From Candidatus Omnitrophota bacterium (GTDB lineage: Bacteria > Omnitrophota > Gorgyraeia > Zapsychrales > Zapsychraceae), in contig JAJDCB010000004.1 in assembly GCA_029261065.1 (NCBI GenBank), positions 1 through 56,366 of the forward strand: 56,366 bases of DNA, read 5' to 3'. The notes under the pieces were generated by a model. That model saw nothing but the letters and a program-made list of their open reading frames with translations. It was not told where the DNA came from and did not search any database. Positions 26,175 to 35,887 of this stretch are shown piece after piece. Numbering within the stretch: position 1 is the stretch's first letter; the number at the start of each line of letters is the position of its first letter. The position numbers and the translations under genes were made by a program.

Positions 26175-27152
26175 ATGAATACTTTTTTTCAGAATAACAT
26201 CAAACTCTCCGTTATTGTTCCGACCTTTAATGAAGAAAATAACATTAAACCCTTTCTAAACCGCATCATTCCTATCCTTGACAATATCGGCTCCTATGAA
26301 ATTATTTTTTGTCTTGATCCTTGTACCGATCAAACGGAAACCTTGATTGAACGTGAGATTCATCTCAACGATCGCATTGGAATGATCACCTTTAGTCGTC
26401 GATTTGGTCAAGCGGCAGCAACGATTGCTGGAATTTTAAATTGTCGCGGCAACCATTGCGTGGTCATTGATATTGATTTGCAAGATCCTCCCGAATTAAT
26501 ATTAAAGATGTACTCAAAGATTGAAGAAGGCTTTGATGTGGTAGCGGCCAGGCGAAGAACTCGCAAAGGAGAAACCCTCCTTAAACGGATAACCGCATCT
26601 CTTGGTTACAAACTCATAAACAAATTAGCTGAAACACCTGTTCCCAAAAATACCGGAGACTTTCGTATCATCTCAAGACGTGTCATTGAAGAGATGCGTC
26701 ATCTTAAAGAAACTCACGGCTTTCTTCGTGGCCTCGTCCCTCTCATCGGATTTAAACAAACCTTTATTGATTTTGATCGTGACGCAAGAGCGTCGGGAGA
26801 TGGTAATTACAATCGTTTTTTCGGGTCCATCAAAGTAGGGGTTAATGGCCTTGTCTGCTTTTCTAACAAACTTCTCACAATCGCTTCTCTAACGGGATTT
26901 CTAATCACGGGTCTATCACTCTGTTTAACACTCGCTCTCATCGTGACAAAAATATTTTTTAAACAAGCTTACCCCATAGATTTCCCGCTCACAGCAATAC
27001 TCATTTTATTTATAGGCGGCATTCAACTCATAACCATTGGAATTCTAGGGGAATACATCGGACGCATTTATGATGAAGTAAAGGCAAGACCTCAATATAT
27101 CATTGATCGAAAAGTCAATGTCGATGCCGTCTCCTCAAAAATCACCGTTTAA
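26175..27152 (+). CDS. GtrB/ArnC-like GT2 glycosyltransferase
   Basis: 325 aa. GT-A domain at about 10-225: SVIVPTFNEENNI, FCLDPCTDQT, FSRRFGQAAA, DIDLQDPPE (DxD) and KNTGDFRIISR. Two C-terminal transmembrane helices at about 237-262 and 272-297 end in the motif ILGEYIGRIYDEVKARP that is typical of GtrB-type enzymes. Known members load a sugar onto undecaprenyl phosphate for later transfer by a GT-C enzyme outside the inner membrane. It opens a plus-strand run with an epimerase, a nucleotidyltransferase, a GHMP kinase and a polytopic GT-C-like protein. Confidence 0.9.
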   Translation: MNTFFQNNIKLSVIVPTFNEENNIKPFLNRIIPILDNIGSYEIIFCLDPCTDQTETLIEREIHLNDRIGMITFSRRFGQAAATIAGILNCRGNHCVVIDIDLQDPPELILKMYSKIEEGFDVVAARRRTRKGETLLKRITASLGYKLINKLAETPVPKNTGDFRIISRRVIEEMRHLKETHGFLRGLVPLIGFKQTFIDFDRDARASGDGNYNRFFGSIKVGVNGLVCFSNKLLTIASLTGFLITGLSLCLTLALIVTKIFFKQAYPIDFPLTAILILFIGGIQLITIGILGEYIGRIYDEVKARPQYIIDRKVNVDAVSSKITV

Positions 27153-27168
27153 TCTCTAATATATTATT

Positions 27169-28125
27169 ATGTCAAAATTTTTCATTACAGGTGGTGCCGG
27201 TTTTATTGGAAGCAATCTTTGTACCCAATTACTTAACGAAAATCATGCCGTTACCGTATATGATAATCTTAGCTTGGGAGAAAAGAAATTCATTGAAATT
27301 CACTTAAACAACCCAAACTTTCAATTCATCCAAAACGATCTTCTTGATTTAGAATCACTTAAAAAATCCATAAAAGATCATGACATTGTTTTTCATTTAG
27401 CGGCCAATTCAGATATTTCGCTGGGACGTGAAGTAACAGACCATGATTTGAAACAAGGAACCCTTTGCACTTACAATGTATTAGAAGCCATGCGTCATTG
27501 TGGTCTTTCAAAAATTATCTTTGCCTCAACCTCAGCCATTTATGGTGAGGCTAAAACATTACCCATCAAAGAAAACTACGGACCTCTCCTTCCTATTTCT
27601 CTTTATGGGGCCAGCAAATTGGCAAGTGAAGGCTTAATCAGCGCCTTTTGTCACAATTATAAGATGCAGTCCTGGATTTATCGATTTGCCAATGTCGTTG
27701 GTCTCAATGGCACACACGGCGCCCTTTTTGATTTTATTAAAAAATTACAACGTGATTCCTCTACTCTTGAAATTTTAGGCGACGGCAAACAAATCAAACC
27801 CTACATTTATGTTGATGATTGTGTGGATGGAATGTTATTTGGTTTAAACAATGCAGAAGAAGAAGTTAATGTTTATAACCTAACATCTCAGGGAAGAACA
27901 TCTGCCCAAGAAATTGCTGATAGCGCCGTCCAAGCGATGAATTTAATTGATGTCACTTATTTTTTTACAGGTGGATCGAGAGGTTGGATGGGTGATGTTG
28001 TGAAAGTGGACTTATGCGGAGAGAAGATGAAACAATTAGGTTGGCAAGCCCAATTTAACTCAGCTGAAGCTATGAGCAAAGCGGCTAAAGTTCTATCAAA
28101 ACAATTAGAAGTGATAAACTCTTAA
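27169..28125 (+). CDS. NAD-dependent epimerase/dehydratase (extended SDR)
   Basis: 318 aa. The NAD-binding motif is GGAGFIGSN (about 8-16), VFHLAA lies near 70, and the catalytic residues are YGASK (Tyr/Lys, about 144-148) with an upstream Ser/Thr in FASTSAIYG. Most likely it interconverts a nucleotide sugar. Placed between a GtrB-like transferase and heptose-activation enzymes, it may modify a GDP-heptose or the sugar that the transferase uses. It starts 16 bp after the GT2 gene. Confidence 0.87.
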   Translation: MSKFFITGGAGFIGSNLCTQLLNENHAVTVYDNLSLGEKKFIEIHLNNPNFQFIQNDLLDLESLKKSIKDHDIVFHLAANSDISLGREVTDHDLKQGTLCTYNVLEAMRHCGLSKIIFASTSAIYGEAKTLPIKENYGPLLPISLYGASKLASEGLISAFCHNYKMQSWIYRFANVVGLNGTHGALFDFIKKLQRDSSTLEILGDGKQIKPYIYVDDCVDGMLFGLNNAEEEVNVYNLTSQGRTSAQEIADSAVQAMNLIDVTYFFTGGSRGWMGDVVKVDLCGEKMKQLGWQAQFNSAEAMSKAAKVLSKQLEVINS

Positions 28126-28129
28126 TATT

Positions 28130-28852
28130 ATGCAAGCAATCATATTAGCCGGTGGTCTAGGAACACGCTTAGGATCCCTCACAAAAAACACTCCCAAACC
28201 TATCGTTTCTGTTTGCAATAAACCTTATCTGTACTATCAACTCACTTATCTTAAACGATTTCAAATCCATAATATTCTTATCCTCACGGGATATTTAGGA
28301 GAACAAATTCAAAACGAATTTAAAGATGGCCGCGCCCTGGATTTAAATATTTCGTATTCCCACGAGAAAGAACCACTTGGAACCGGTGGAGCCCTGATCT
28401 TCGCCCAAGAAAAAATTGAAAATCAATTTTTACTTATTAATGGCGATTCTTTTCTACCCATCGATTATATGGATTTTATCACCACATTTAAGGAATCTCA
28501 AAAATCAGGATTATTATGCGTTTATCAAAATCAAAAAGATAAAGTGATCGTTCCAAGCAATATTAGTTTAGAACCCACAAACCAAATCATCACGGATTAC
28601 TGTAAAAAAACACGAGACGAACACATGCAACATGTTGATGCCGGTGTAGGTTTGTTTGAAAAAAAAGTTCTTAATCTCATTAATGATCAAGAAAAATTTT
28701 CATTTGAAAACGACATCTATCCTTTATTAATAAAAGACAAACAACTAAAAGCCTATCCAACTCAACAACGTTTTTATGATATTGGAACCCCCCAACGTTT
28801 AAAAGAATTTGTAGAATATTTAAAAAATGATTATCTCAAAGACACCATTTAG
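28130..28852 (+). CDS. Sugar-1-phosphate nucleotidyltransferase (HddC-like)
   Basis: 240 aa. The nucleotide-binding signature is AIILAGGLGTRLGSLTKNTP (about 3-22), followed by PKPIVSVCNKPYL, the metal-binding LLINGDSFL and EKEPLGTGGAL. With the overlapping HddA-like kinase downstream it fits the D-glycero-D-manno-heptose-1-phosphate guanylyltransferase role, although RfbA/GalU-like relatives activate other sugars. Its 3' end overlaps the kinase gene by 26 bp. Confidence 0.82.
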   Translation: MQAIILAGGLGTRLGSLTKNTPKPIVSVCNKPYLYYQLTYLKRFQIHNILILTGYLGEQIQNEFKDGRALDLNISYSHEKEPLGTGGALIFAQEKIENQFLLINGDSFLPIDYMDFITTFKESQKSGLLCVYQNQKDKVIVPSNISLEPTNQIITDYCKKTRDEHMQHVDAGVGLFEKKVLNLINDQEKFSFENDIYPLLIKDKQLKAYPTQQRFYDIGTPQRLKEFVEYLKNDYLKDTI

Positions 28853-29798
28853 AATCAGCTTTACCGGCGGTGGCACTGATTTCAAAGACTTCTATGAACA
28901 AACTCCTGGTCTTATTATTAGCACCACTATTGATAAGTACATGTTTATTACTGTTAATAAACGCTTTGACCATACCCTTCGTGTGAGTTACTCCAAAACA
29001 GAAATTGTTGAGCGTGTTGAGGAGATAAAACATCCCATTATTCGCGAATGCCTTAAATGGGTTGGTATTAAAAATGGTATCGAAATCACATCGATCGCCG
29101 ATATCCCCTCTGGAACAGGATTAGGCTCTTCAAGCAGCTTTACAGTTGGTTTGCTCCATGCCCTCTACGCGTATTTAGGTCAACATAAATCAGCCAATGA
29201 TCTGGCACTGGCCGCCTGTCAAATAGAAATAGACATTTTAGGAGAACCCATTGGCAAACAAGACCAATACGCAGCAGCGTACGGTGGATTGTTACGTATG
29301 GAATTTAATAATGATGAGAATGTGTTTGTTGATCCCATCATTTGTTCAAAGCAAACGAAAGACATCCTAAATAACAATCTTCTACTGTTTTATACCGGCA
29401 TGACACGTTCAGCCAGCAATATTCTTAAGCATCATCAAAATAAAATTAAAAAGAACTTCTCTCAATTAACAGAAATACGCGACTTCTCAAATATCCTAAA
29501 AGAGACTCTACAAAATGGAAAAAAATTTGATTCGATAGGAGAAATCCTTGATAAATCTTGGAAAATTAAAAAGCAACTGACTAACAACATCACCAACGAT
29601 ACTGTTGAAGATATCTATCAGACAGCGATAAAAGGTGGTGCCGTGGGTGGAAAATTATTGGGGGCTGGAGGGGGTGGATTTTTGCTACTCTATTGTCCCT
29701 CTCATAAACAAAAAGCTCTGCGCAGCAAACTTAAACATCTAAGGGAATTACCATTTCAACTAGAATCTCAAGGAAGCAAAATAATCTACGTCGACTAA
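28827..29798 (+). CDS. hddA: GHMP kinase, D-glycero-D-manno-heptose 7-phosphate kinase-like
   Basis: 323 aa. It starts with the HddA-type SKTPFRISFTGGGTDFKDFY, has the GHMP ATP loop IPSGTGLGSSSSFTVG (about 94-109), GEPIGKQDQYAAAYGG, and the C-terminal GGKLLGAGGGGFLLL. HddA phosphorylates heptose-7-phosphate at C1 on the way to GDP-heptose for S-layer or LPS glycans. The partner isomerase (GmhA) and phosphatase (GmhB) are not in the window. Fucokinase-like GHMP enzymes are the alternative. Confidence 0.82.
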   Translation: MIISKTPFRISFTGGGTDFKDFYEQTPGLIISTTIDKYMFITVNKRFDHTLRVSYSKTEIVERVEEIKHPIIRECLKWVGIKNGIEITSIADIPSGTGLGSSSSFTVGLLHALYAYLGQHKSANDLALAACQIEIDILGEPIGKQDQYAAAYGGLLRMEFNNDENVFVDPIICSKQTKDILNNNLLLFYTGMTRSASNILKHHQNKIKKNFSQLTEIRDFSNILKETLQNGKKFDSIGEILDKSWKIKKQLTNNITNDTVEDIYQTAIKGGAVGGKLLGAGGGGFLLLYCPSHKQKALRSKLKHLRELPFQLESQGSKIIYVD

Positions 29799-29822
29799 AA
29801 ATCAGTTGCCTATAAACTCACG

Positions 29823-31628
29823 ATGAATAACCATAAAAACCTTACCCATGCCTTTCTTTTTATTCTCATCATTTTTTATATTTTCATCAAATTTTTTAGC
29901 CCAGCGATTATCCAAAACCTCTACGACAATCAATCTTATGAAATTTTAAATAAATTTTCAAACATTGATACCCATCACTCCATCAATTTTTATTTAGGTG
30001 TTATCGAAGAAAACATCACAGGCCCCTTAAGCTCCGCTTTGGCAGGTAGCATTCTCATCATCCTCTCTCTTCTTTATTTCAAAAATTCTAGTCGCCTGAC
30101 CTTTACGCTTTTATTAACATCCTATTTATTTATAACGAAATGGGACGTTTTGTTCTTTCCTCCTTATGGTGATCCTCTCGGGGGTCCATGGGTAGAATCC
30201 ATATGGCTTTTACATCATAACTTTGATTATGGCGGACTTCTCGCGCAACCTGCTTACGCCTCAGGAGGGCCAAAAACCTATATGTTCTCCCTTTTTCCTG
30301 GAGCTATGGCAGTCCTTATGAAAATATGCCCAACACCCGCCTTCTTTTTATTTGTAACACACAGTCTATTTTTTATGCTCGCAGCCTCTTTGATTGCCCT
30401 TTTGCGTGACTGTTTATTAATCATTTTTGACAAATCCACAGCACTTTTAACAGCCTTGATTGTCCTCTCTCTGCCTATTTTTCAATCTATGACTGAGATC
30501 TTAAATATGGAAATGCCCTGCGCCTACTTTGCTATGCTCACCGTTTATTTTCTAATCCATAAAAACTTGGTCTTAGCAAGTGTCGCAAGCATTCTATCTA
30601 CCAGCATTAAAACACCCGGCATCATCACCTGTGTCTTAGTCGTCCTCATAGGGAGCTACCTTCTGACACAGCCTTCTCAAAAACAAAATCACAGAAAAAT
30701 TATTCTAGCCCTTCTATTAACCTTTTTTTTCAGCTTACTTCAAGTCTATCTACGTCAATTTACTCATGATGTCATCGTCTCGCATAATAAATTTGGTTTT
30801 TTAATTGGATGGCCTAATGTTGTGCGCGGCATTTCACAAACAAATTTCATCCTTTTTAGTCTAAGCACCCTAGTTCTTATCATTGCCTTTCTCACACCAT
30901 ATTTTAGAAAGAAAAAGCAGATATGGCCTTTATCAAAAAAACATCTTACAGCTAGCGTCATCTTAATTATGACAGCCCTTTGGTTTGCTCTCTACATTCA
31001 TTTCTCCGTCATGGGACATCGTTACAAGATGCTACTTATCCCTTTTCTTGTACCGATTATTGTCCTTGCTGCAAAAACCATTTGTCCTTCTAAAAAATTA
31101 TTACATATTGGACTTAACCTAAGCATCATCCTTTCATGTTATGGATCTTACGGGGCTTATTTTGGTCCTAGAATTGAGAGTAAAGATTATGCGTATGGAA
31201 AATTAGAGCGGAGTCTTGAGTATCGTAATGATCTTCGACTTTATATGAAAACGGCCCAAGAACTAGAAAAAGATTATTCTAAATTTGCTATCGGCGCTCC
31301 ATTTATTATGGCTCAGGCCTTAGCCTACCCGGAGCTAGGTTATGTAACGAAACCCTTGGATATTATGGTCTATGGCATAGACTTAACGTATGAAGGCATT
31401 CGTAATTTTCCCGGGCTAAGACATTTAAGTTTTCCAAATACCATTTGGCTAGGATTTAAAAGCGCTCTTCCTGAAAAAATGATTTTTCCTATTGATCCAA
31501 GGGATACAATTGTTAAGGACATCTATTACGGGGATAAAAAGATCACCTTTTTTCAAGGCGGGTATGCCATAGAACGCATACGCAATATCATGCTTTATGT
31601 AGAACTACAAAATGCAGTAAACCTTTAA
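29823..31628 (+). CDS. Polytopic GT-C-like membrane protein, copy A
   Basis: 601 aa with about 10-12 predicted transmembrane helices from residue 8 to about 435, then a soluble C-terminal domain of about 150 residues. It is a clear paralog of the protein at 32925-34700. Shared blocks are YGDxxGGPxxE and NFDYxGLxAQ in the first large loop, MEMPC/MEIPC, and MERSLEYRNDL-like / IGAPF / GYxIERxR in the C-terminal part. The topology and acidic first loop fit a GT-C glycosyltransferase using a lipid-linked sugar, but I do not recognise a named family. Its stop overlaps the stop of gdhA on the other strand (TTAA). Confidence 0.72.
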   Translation: MNNHKNLTHAFLFILIIFYIFIKFFSPAIIQNLYDNQSYEILNKFSNIDTHHSINFYLGVIEENITGPLSSALAGSILIILSLLYFKNSSRLTFTLLLTSYLFITKWDVLFFPPYGDPLGGPWVESIWLLHHNFDYGGLLAQPAYASGGPKTYMFSLFPGAMAVLMKICPTPAFFLFVTHSLFFMLAASLIALLRDCLLIIFDKSTALLTALIVLSLPIFQSMTEILNMEMPCAYFAMLTVYFLIHKNLVLASVASILSTSIKTPGIITCVLVVLIGSYLLTQPSQKQNHRKIILALLLTFFFSLLQVYLRQFTHDVIVSHNKFGFLIGWPNVVRGISQTNFILFSLSTLVLIIAFLTPYFRKKKQIWPLSKKHLTASVILIMTALWFALYIHFSVMGHRYKMLLIPFLVPIIVLAAKTICPSKKLLHIGLNLSIILSCYGSYGAYFGPRIESKDYAYGKLERSLEYRNDLRLYMKTAQELEKDYSKFAIGAPFIMAQALAYPELGYVTKPLDIMVYGIDLTYEGIRNFPGLRHLSFPNTIWLGFKSALPEKMIFPIDPRDTIVKDIYYGDKKITFFQGGYAIERIRNIMLYVELQNAVNL

Positions 31629-32923
31629 GGAAAGATTCCTCTTATTTCATACACTTCATCAATATGTTTTAAGGCCACACAATAGGCTGCTGTTCGTAGG
31701 TCACATTTCAGTTCTTGTGACATGCGTTTAACACGATGGGTAGCCTTATTCATCAACCTTTTTAACTTTTTATCAACCACATCCAATTCCCACGTCTCAG
31801 CCTGTCTATTCTGCTTCCATTCAAAATAACTCACCGTAACCCCACCCGCATTACATAATACAGCAGGAAAAATTTCGACGCCCTTACTCGTTAAGAGTTG
31901 ATCTGCCTCAGGTGTAACAGGCATGTTCGCCGCTTCCACTAAAACCTTACAATTAATCATTTTTGCCTTTTTCACATCAATCATTTGCTCAAGGGCCGCG
32001 GGGATAAATAATTCTACTTCCGTTTTATAAAAATGTTCCTCCGAGATCTTATCAGCCCCTGAAAATCCTGCAACGCCTCCTTGCTGCTCAACATACCGGG
32101 CAAGTTCAAAAGGATTTATCCCATGCTCATTTTTAACAAACCCCGTATGATCTCCCACGGCTATCATGCACGCCCCTTTTTCACACAATAATCGCCCTAC
32201 CCAAGATCCAACATTTCCATAACCCACCAAACTAAAACGACAATTTTCTAATGACATAGATTTTTCAGGTAATAATTCTTCTACAACATAAACAAGCCCC
32301 TGACCTGTTGCTTTCTCTCGCCCATGGGAACCGCCATAACACAAAGGCTTACCTGTCACAACACCGATACCTCCAACACTTTTTCGATTATCCAAATTGA
32401 TATAGGTATCAGCAATCCAGGCCATAATTTGCGAGTTTGTTCCCACATCAGGTGCCGGCATATCATAATCAGGTCCTATATTATTTCCCATAGCACTTGT
32501 ATAACGACGCGTTAAACGCATTAATTCATCAGCAGAGAATGTCCGAGGATCCATCTGAACCCCACCTTTTGCTCCTCCCAAAGGAAGCTCTAATAAAGCA
32601 CACTTAATCGTCATAATGGCAGCCAAAGATTTGATATGATCAAGATGGACCGTGTTATCAAAACGTAATCCCCCCTTATAGGGACCTAAAACATTATTAT
32701 GTTGCACACGATACCCTTTAAATAATTTAAAATTACCATCATCCATCCGTACTGGAAAATGAACAATCAACTCATTCTTAGGTTGTGCCAGGATTAACTG
32801 AAGACGTTTAGGGATAGAAAGTTTTTCCGCAGCGTTTAACATCGTATCAATGGTATGAAAATAAAGATTATCTTTATTGTATGTAAAACCTAATTCCTTA
32901 AAAACGGATTCTGTATTGTTCAT
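31625..32923 (-). CDS. gdhA: Glu/Leu/Phe/Val dehydrogenase (glutamate dehydrogenase)
   Basis: 432 aa, usual length. GYRVQHNNVLGPYKGGLRF, the catalytic Lys region LPLGGAKGGVQMDP and DMPAPDVGTN belong to the substrate domain. The Rossmann domain has SLVGYGNVGSWVG, and EAANMPVTPEAD plus NAGGVTVSYFEW follow. It links glutamate to 2-oxoglutarate and ammonia. It starts 1 bp after the GT-C-like gene with a good ribosome binding site (AGGATAAT), so it looks cotranscribed with glycan genes, an odd partner for a central nitrogen enzyme. Confidence 0.95.
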   Translation of the reverse strand: MNNTESVFKELGFTYNKDNLYFHTIDTMLNAAEKLSIPKRLQLILAQPKNELIVHFPVRMDDGNFKLFKGYRVQHNNVLGPYKGGLRFDNTVHLDHIKSLAAIMTIKCALLELPLGGAKGGVQMDPRTFSADELMRLTRRYTSAMGNNIGPDYDMPAPDVGTNSQIMAWIADTYINLDNRKSVGGIGVVTGKPLCYGGSHGREKATGQGLVYVVEELLPEKSMSLENCRFSLVGYGNVGSWVGRLLCEKGACMIAVGDHTGFVKNEHGINPFELARYVEQQGGVAGFSGADKISEEHFYKTEVELFIPAALEQMIDVKKAKMINCKVLVEAANMPVTPEADQLLTSKGVEIFPAVLCNAGGVTVSYFEWKQNRQAETWELDVVDKKLKRLMNKATHRVKRMSQELKCDLRTAAYCVALKHIDEVYEIRGIFP

Positions 32924-32924
32924 A

Positions 32925-34700
32925 TTATCCTTTATTTTTTTGTATCTCTCTCATCAAGAGTCGCATGTGCTCAATTGCAAAGCCCCCGACAAATAAATTC
33001 ACACGATTCTCACCTAATTGAAGTTTCTCAACAACCTTATCGTGTGAACTTATTGGATACTCAAAAGCCCCATAAGATTTTTGCTGCGCTGGCAAACCCA
33101 CCCAAATCGTATTTCTAATATTCATCTCATTGACCCCTCTAAATGGTTTAATGGGGCCATATGTAATCGGCATGCCATATAAAACAACATCAAACTTTTT
33201 ATCAACATAACCTAATTGCGGTATCGTTAACATTTGTGCGGTCAAAAAAGGAGCGCCAATAGTAAAAGAAGGATATTTCTCCTTAAGGACATTGACCATT
33301 TGAACATTCAATTTCAAATCATTGCGATACTCAAGGCTTCTTTCCATAAGAACGTGATAGTTCGCTTGCAATTTATGAAAAAAGAGTCCGTAAGATGCCA
33401 GAGCGCTAGTTAAAATTACTACTATCAATATATATGAGGAAAATTTATAAATAAAGCGGAAGTTAAGAAAAGCGAAGACTAGACTCATCACCATAAAGGG
33501 AACTAACTCTGTTTTATACCGAGGAGAAACGGCTGTAAAATTAAGAAAAAGTCCAAACCACATCGTCATGACAAGAAAAATAACAAATTGAATGTAATAT
33601 TTATCACTTAATGATATAAAAAATGATTTCAGCCCCCCCGCCTGCCCTATCCAATACATTAAAAGTAAAATGACACAAAACAAATAAACCTTTGGTATCG
33701 TCATTGATAAAAACGAGGGCCAACCATAAAAAAGGCCTATTAAATTTCCTAAAGCAGATGGGATTAATAAAACTTTAAGCAAAACAAAAACAACAGGAAT
33801 ACTCGCCCACACAAAAAGTGACATCTTATGTTTCAAATCTTTATCGAAAATAAAAAGATACAGGCACACAAAAGCCACAGAGGCCCCAATAATGACACCA
33901 AGCCCTTTAACCAACATCGCCAATATAGACAACGCACTGGCCAATCCTAAACGTTTATGACATAACGCGTAAATCGCGTACATAGAGACAAACAAACAAG
34001 GAATCTCCATATTAATCGCCTCTGTTTGACTTTGATACAATGGTAAGGCCAACACCACAATTGATGCTAATATCGAACTCTTAGAAGACAACGACTTTTG
34101 CAACAAACTTCTTACCAGCGCAACAATGACGCTCGACATAAAAAAGACAAGTAGATGATTAACGACTAAAAATGTCTTGGGATGCGAAATTAATTTTATC
34201 ATCATAGCCATACCTGCTGGATAAAGAGATAAAAAATAAACCCGGGGGCCCCCCTCATTGTATCCTGCCTGCGCGGCTAAGCCTTTATAGTCAAAATTGT
34301 TTGTAGCCAACCACCACCCTTCTGCAAAAGGCCCACCGATGGCATCCCCATAAATGGGATAAAACAAGACATTAAATTTTGATATCACAAGAAAAAAGAA
34401 AATACTGAGAGCAAAGATTCGCGTAGAAGACTGTTGTAAATAAAGAAAAGAAAAGACAACAAGAATAGCGAAAGAAAACATATTGGTGAGAGGTCCAAGG
34501 CTTGCATCATCAATCTTGCCAATATAATAACCTAAAGAGTGTTTCCCCTCTACTTTGGCGAGTGCATTTAGGAAATCAAACTGTGATTGTTGATAAATAT
34601 TTTCAATGAGGGAGGAACTATTATAATTAACATAGAATAAAAGAAGAGTTAAGGGAATGGCAAGGCAGAAGAAGAGTATTGATTTCTTAGGGAAGGCCAT
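32925..34700 (-). CDS. Polytopic GT-C-like membrane protein, copy B
   Basis: 591 aa, paralog of the protein at 29823-31628 along its whole length, with the same layout: a first transmembrane helix, a short periplasmic loop, about ten more helices, then a soluble C-terminal domain from about residue 440. Shared motifs are YGDAIGGPFAE, NNFDYKGLAAQ, MEIPC, MERSLEYRNDLKL and FTIGAPF. It follows a GtrB-like GT2 gene by 10 bp, which fits the pairing of a lipid-sugar synthase with an exported-side transferase. Function inferred from topology and context only. Confidence 0.72.
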   Translation of the reverse strand: MAFPKKSILFFCLAIPLTLLLFYVNYNSSSLIENIYQQSQFDFLNALAKVEGKHSLGYYIGKIDDASLGPLTNMFSFAILVVFSFLYLQQSSTRIFALSIFFFLVISKFNVLFYPIYGDAIGGPFAEGWWLATNNFDYKGLAAQAGYNEGGPRVYFLSLYPAGMAMMIKLISHPKTFLVVNHLLVFFMSSVIVALVRSLLQKSLSSKSSILASIVVLALPLYQSQTEAINMEIPCLFVSMYAIYALCHKRLGLASALSILAMLVKGLGVIIGASVAFVCLYLFIFDKDLKHKMSLFVWASIPVVFVLLKVLLIPSALGNLIGLFYGWPSFLSMTIPKVYLFCVILLLMYWIGQAGGLKSFFISLSDKYYIQFVIFLVMTMWFGLFLNFTAVSPRYKTELVPFMVMSLVFAFLNFRFIYKFSSYILIVVILTSALASYGLFFHKLQANYHVLMERSLEYRNDLKLNVQMVNVLKEKYPSFTIGAPFLTAQMLTIPQLGYVDKKFDVVLYGMPITYGPIKPFRGVNEMNIRNTIWVGLPAQQKSYGAFEYPISSHDKVVEKLQLGENRVNLFVGGFAIEHMRLLMREIQKNKG

Positions 34701-34710
34701 GGTTTGAATA

Positions 34711-35661
34711 TTAGCGACTTACTGCCTCTGTGATTGTATTGTTCTCTAGAACATATTCCAAAACATACATCGGTCGCCGACGGGATTCGTCATATGTTCT
34801 CCAAAGGTATTCACCCAAAACACCTAACATCATCATCTGCACACCACCAATCACTAAGATGACAACCATTAATGAAGCCCATCCTTCAACCGGCGTTCCC
34901 ATTAGAAAAGCACCAAAAACAACCAACGCATAAAGAAAACCTAAAATAGCAATAAAGAATCCCACAATACTCATATAACGAATCGGAATATCACTAAAGG
35001 ACAACAAAGAATCAACAGCGAGTTTAATTTTTTTAGTCAACGTCCATTTAGATTCTCCTTGGTGCCTTGCCTCTTTAACGTAACCGACACTACTCTGTTT
35101 AAAACCTAACCAGGCTAACGTCATAAATAACGAACTATTTTTTTCAGGAACTTTTTTAAAGGCATCAATAACAGCACGATCAGCTAAAAATACATCAGCG
35201 CCTTTTGGCGGCATTTTGACATTGGTAAAACGATTCATGATCGCGTAATAAACTTTGGAGAAAAAATTCGTTGAAGCTCTCTCACCTTCTCGCTCTAAGC
35301 GTACAGCCCAAACCAAGTTCACACCTTTCTGCCACTCCTCGATCAGTTTTGTCATTATGGAAGGCGGATCTTGAAGATCGGCGGCCAGGACACTTACCGC
35401 ATCGCCCTGACAATGATGCAATCCACACGCAACAGCTGCATGCGAACCACTATTGCGCGCAAACCGAAATACCTTAACCCTCTTGTCTTTAAGATGAAGA
35501 TCTTTTAAAATATCAGAAGATTCATCTTGTGAACAATCATCCACAAAAATTAATTCGAACCTATAATCTTTGATCGCATCAACCACTTCGGTCACACGCT
35601 CATAAAGCTCGTTAAGATTGTCTTTTTCGTTATAAACGGGAAATATAATTGATATCAACAT
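34711..35661 (-). CDS. GtrB-like GT2 glycosyltransferase
   Basis: 316 aa. GT-A motifs are SIIFPVYNEKDNL, IFVDDCSQDES, RNSGSHAAVACGL and AADLQDPPS (DLQD), then KGADVFLADR. Two transmembrane helices (about 230-255 and 264-290) and the final VLGEYLWRTYDESRRRP are characteristic of the polyprenyl-phosphate hexose synthase group. It begins a three-gene run with the GT-C-like copy B and gdhA, and parallels the GtrB-like gene at 26175. Confidence 0.9.
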   Translation of the reverse strand: MLISIIFPVYNEKDNLNELYERVTEVVDAIKDYRFELIFVDDCSQDESSDILKDLHLKDKRVKVFRFARNSGSHAAVACGLHHCQGDAVSVLAADLQDPPSIMTKLIEEWQKGVNLVWAVRLEREGERASTNFFSKVYYAIMNRFTNVKMPPKGADVFLADRAVIDAFKKVPEKNSSLFMTLAWLGFKQSSVGYVKEARHQGESKWTLTKKIKLAVDSLLSFSDIPIRYMSIVGFFIAILGFLYALVVFGAFLMGTPVEGWASLMVVILVIGGVQMMMLGVLGEYLWRTYDESRRRPMYVLEYVLENNTITEAVSR

Positions 35662-35727
35662 ATTTTTAATCTTAATTGCCGTTAACTAAATTATTGAAGC
35701 GCAGGCTCATCTCGCTAGTTCTACTTC

Positions 35728-35843
35728 GGTAGTTAAATCGGTATGTCCCGTGCTCAAATAAATTGCATTCAGCTATTTTTTTGAGTGCTCAAACAACTTC
35801 GCTGCGCTCAGAACTGCGCGCGGGACATACCGATTTGACTGCC
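35728..35843. repeat. Long palindrome with a 64-nt loop (hairpin element 1)
   Basis: Arms 35728-35753 and 35818-35843 pair over 26 bp with a few G-U pairs; the central 16 bp (AAATCGGTATGTCCCG / CGGGACATACCGATTT) are perfect. The loop ends with gctcaaacaacttcgctgcg and on, a sequence that recurs in the hairpins near the right edge of the window. Confidence 0.85.
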
Positions 35844-35860
35844 TACGTAACTATAAGCCT

Positions 35861-35882
35861 GTCATTCCCGCGAAAGCGGGAA
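35861..35882. repeat. REP-like palindrome
   Basis: gtcattcccgcgaaagcggg then aa; stem TTCCCGC/GCGGGAA with loop GAAA. It lies immediately after the stop codon of the formyltransferase gene and could protect or end its mRNA. Confidence 0.8.
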
Positions 35883-35887
35883 CCTTT

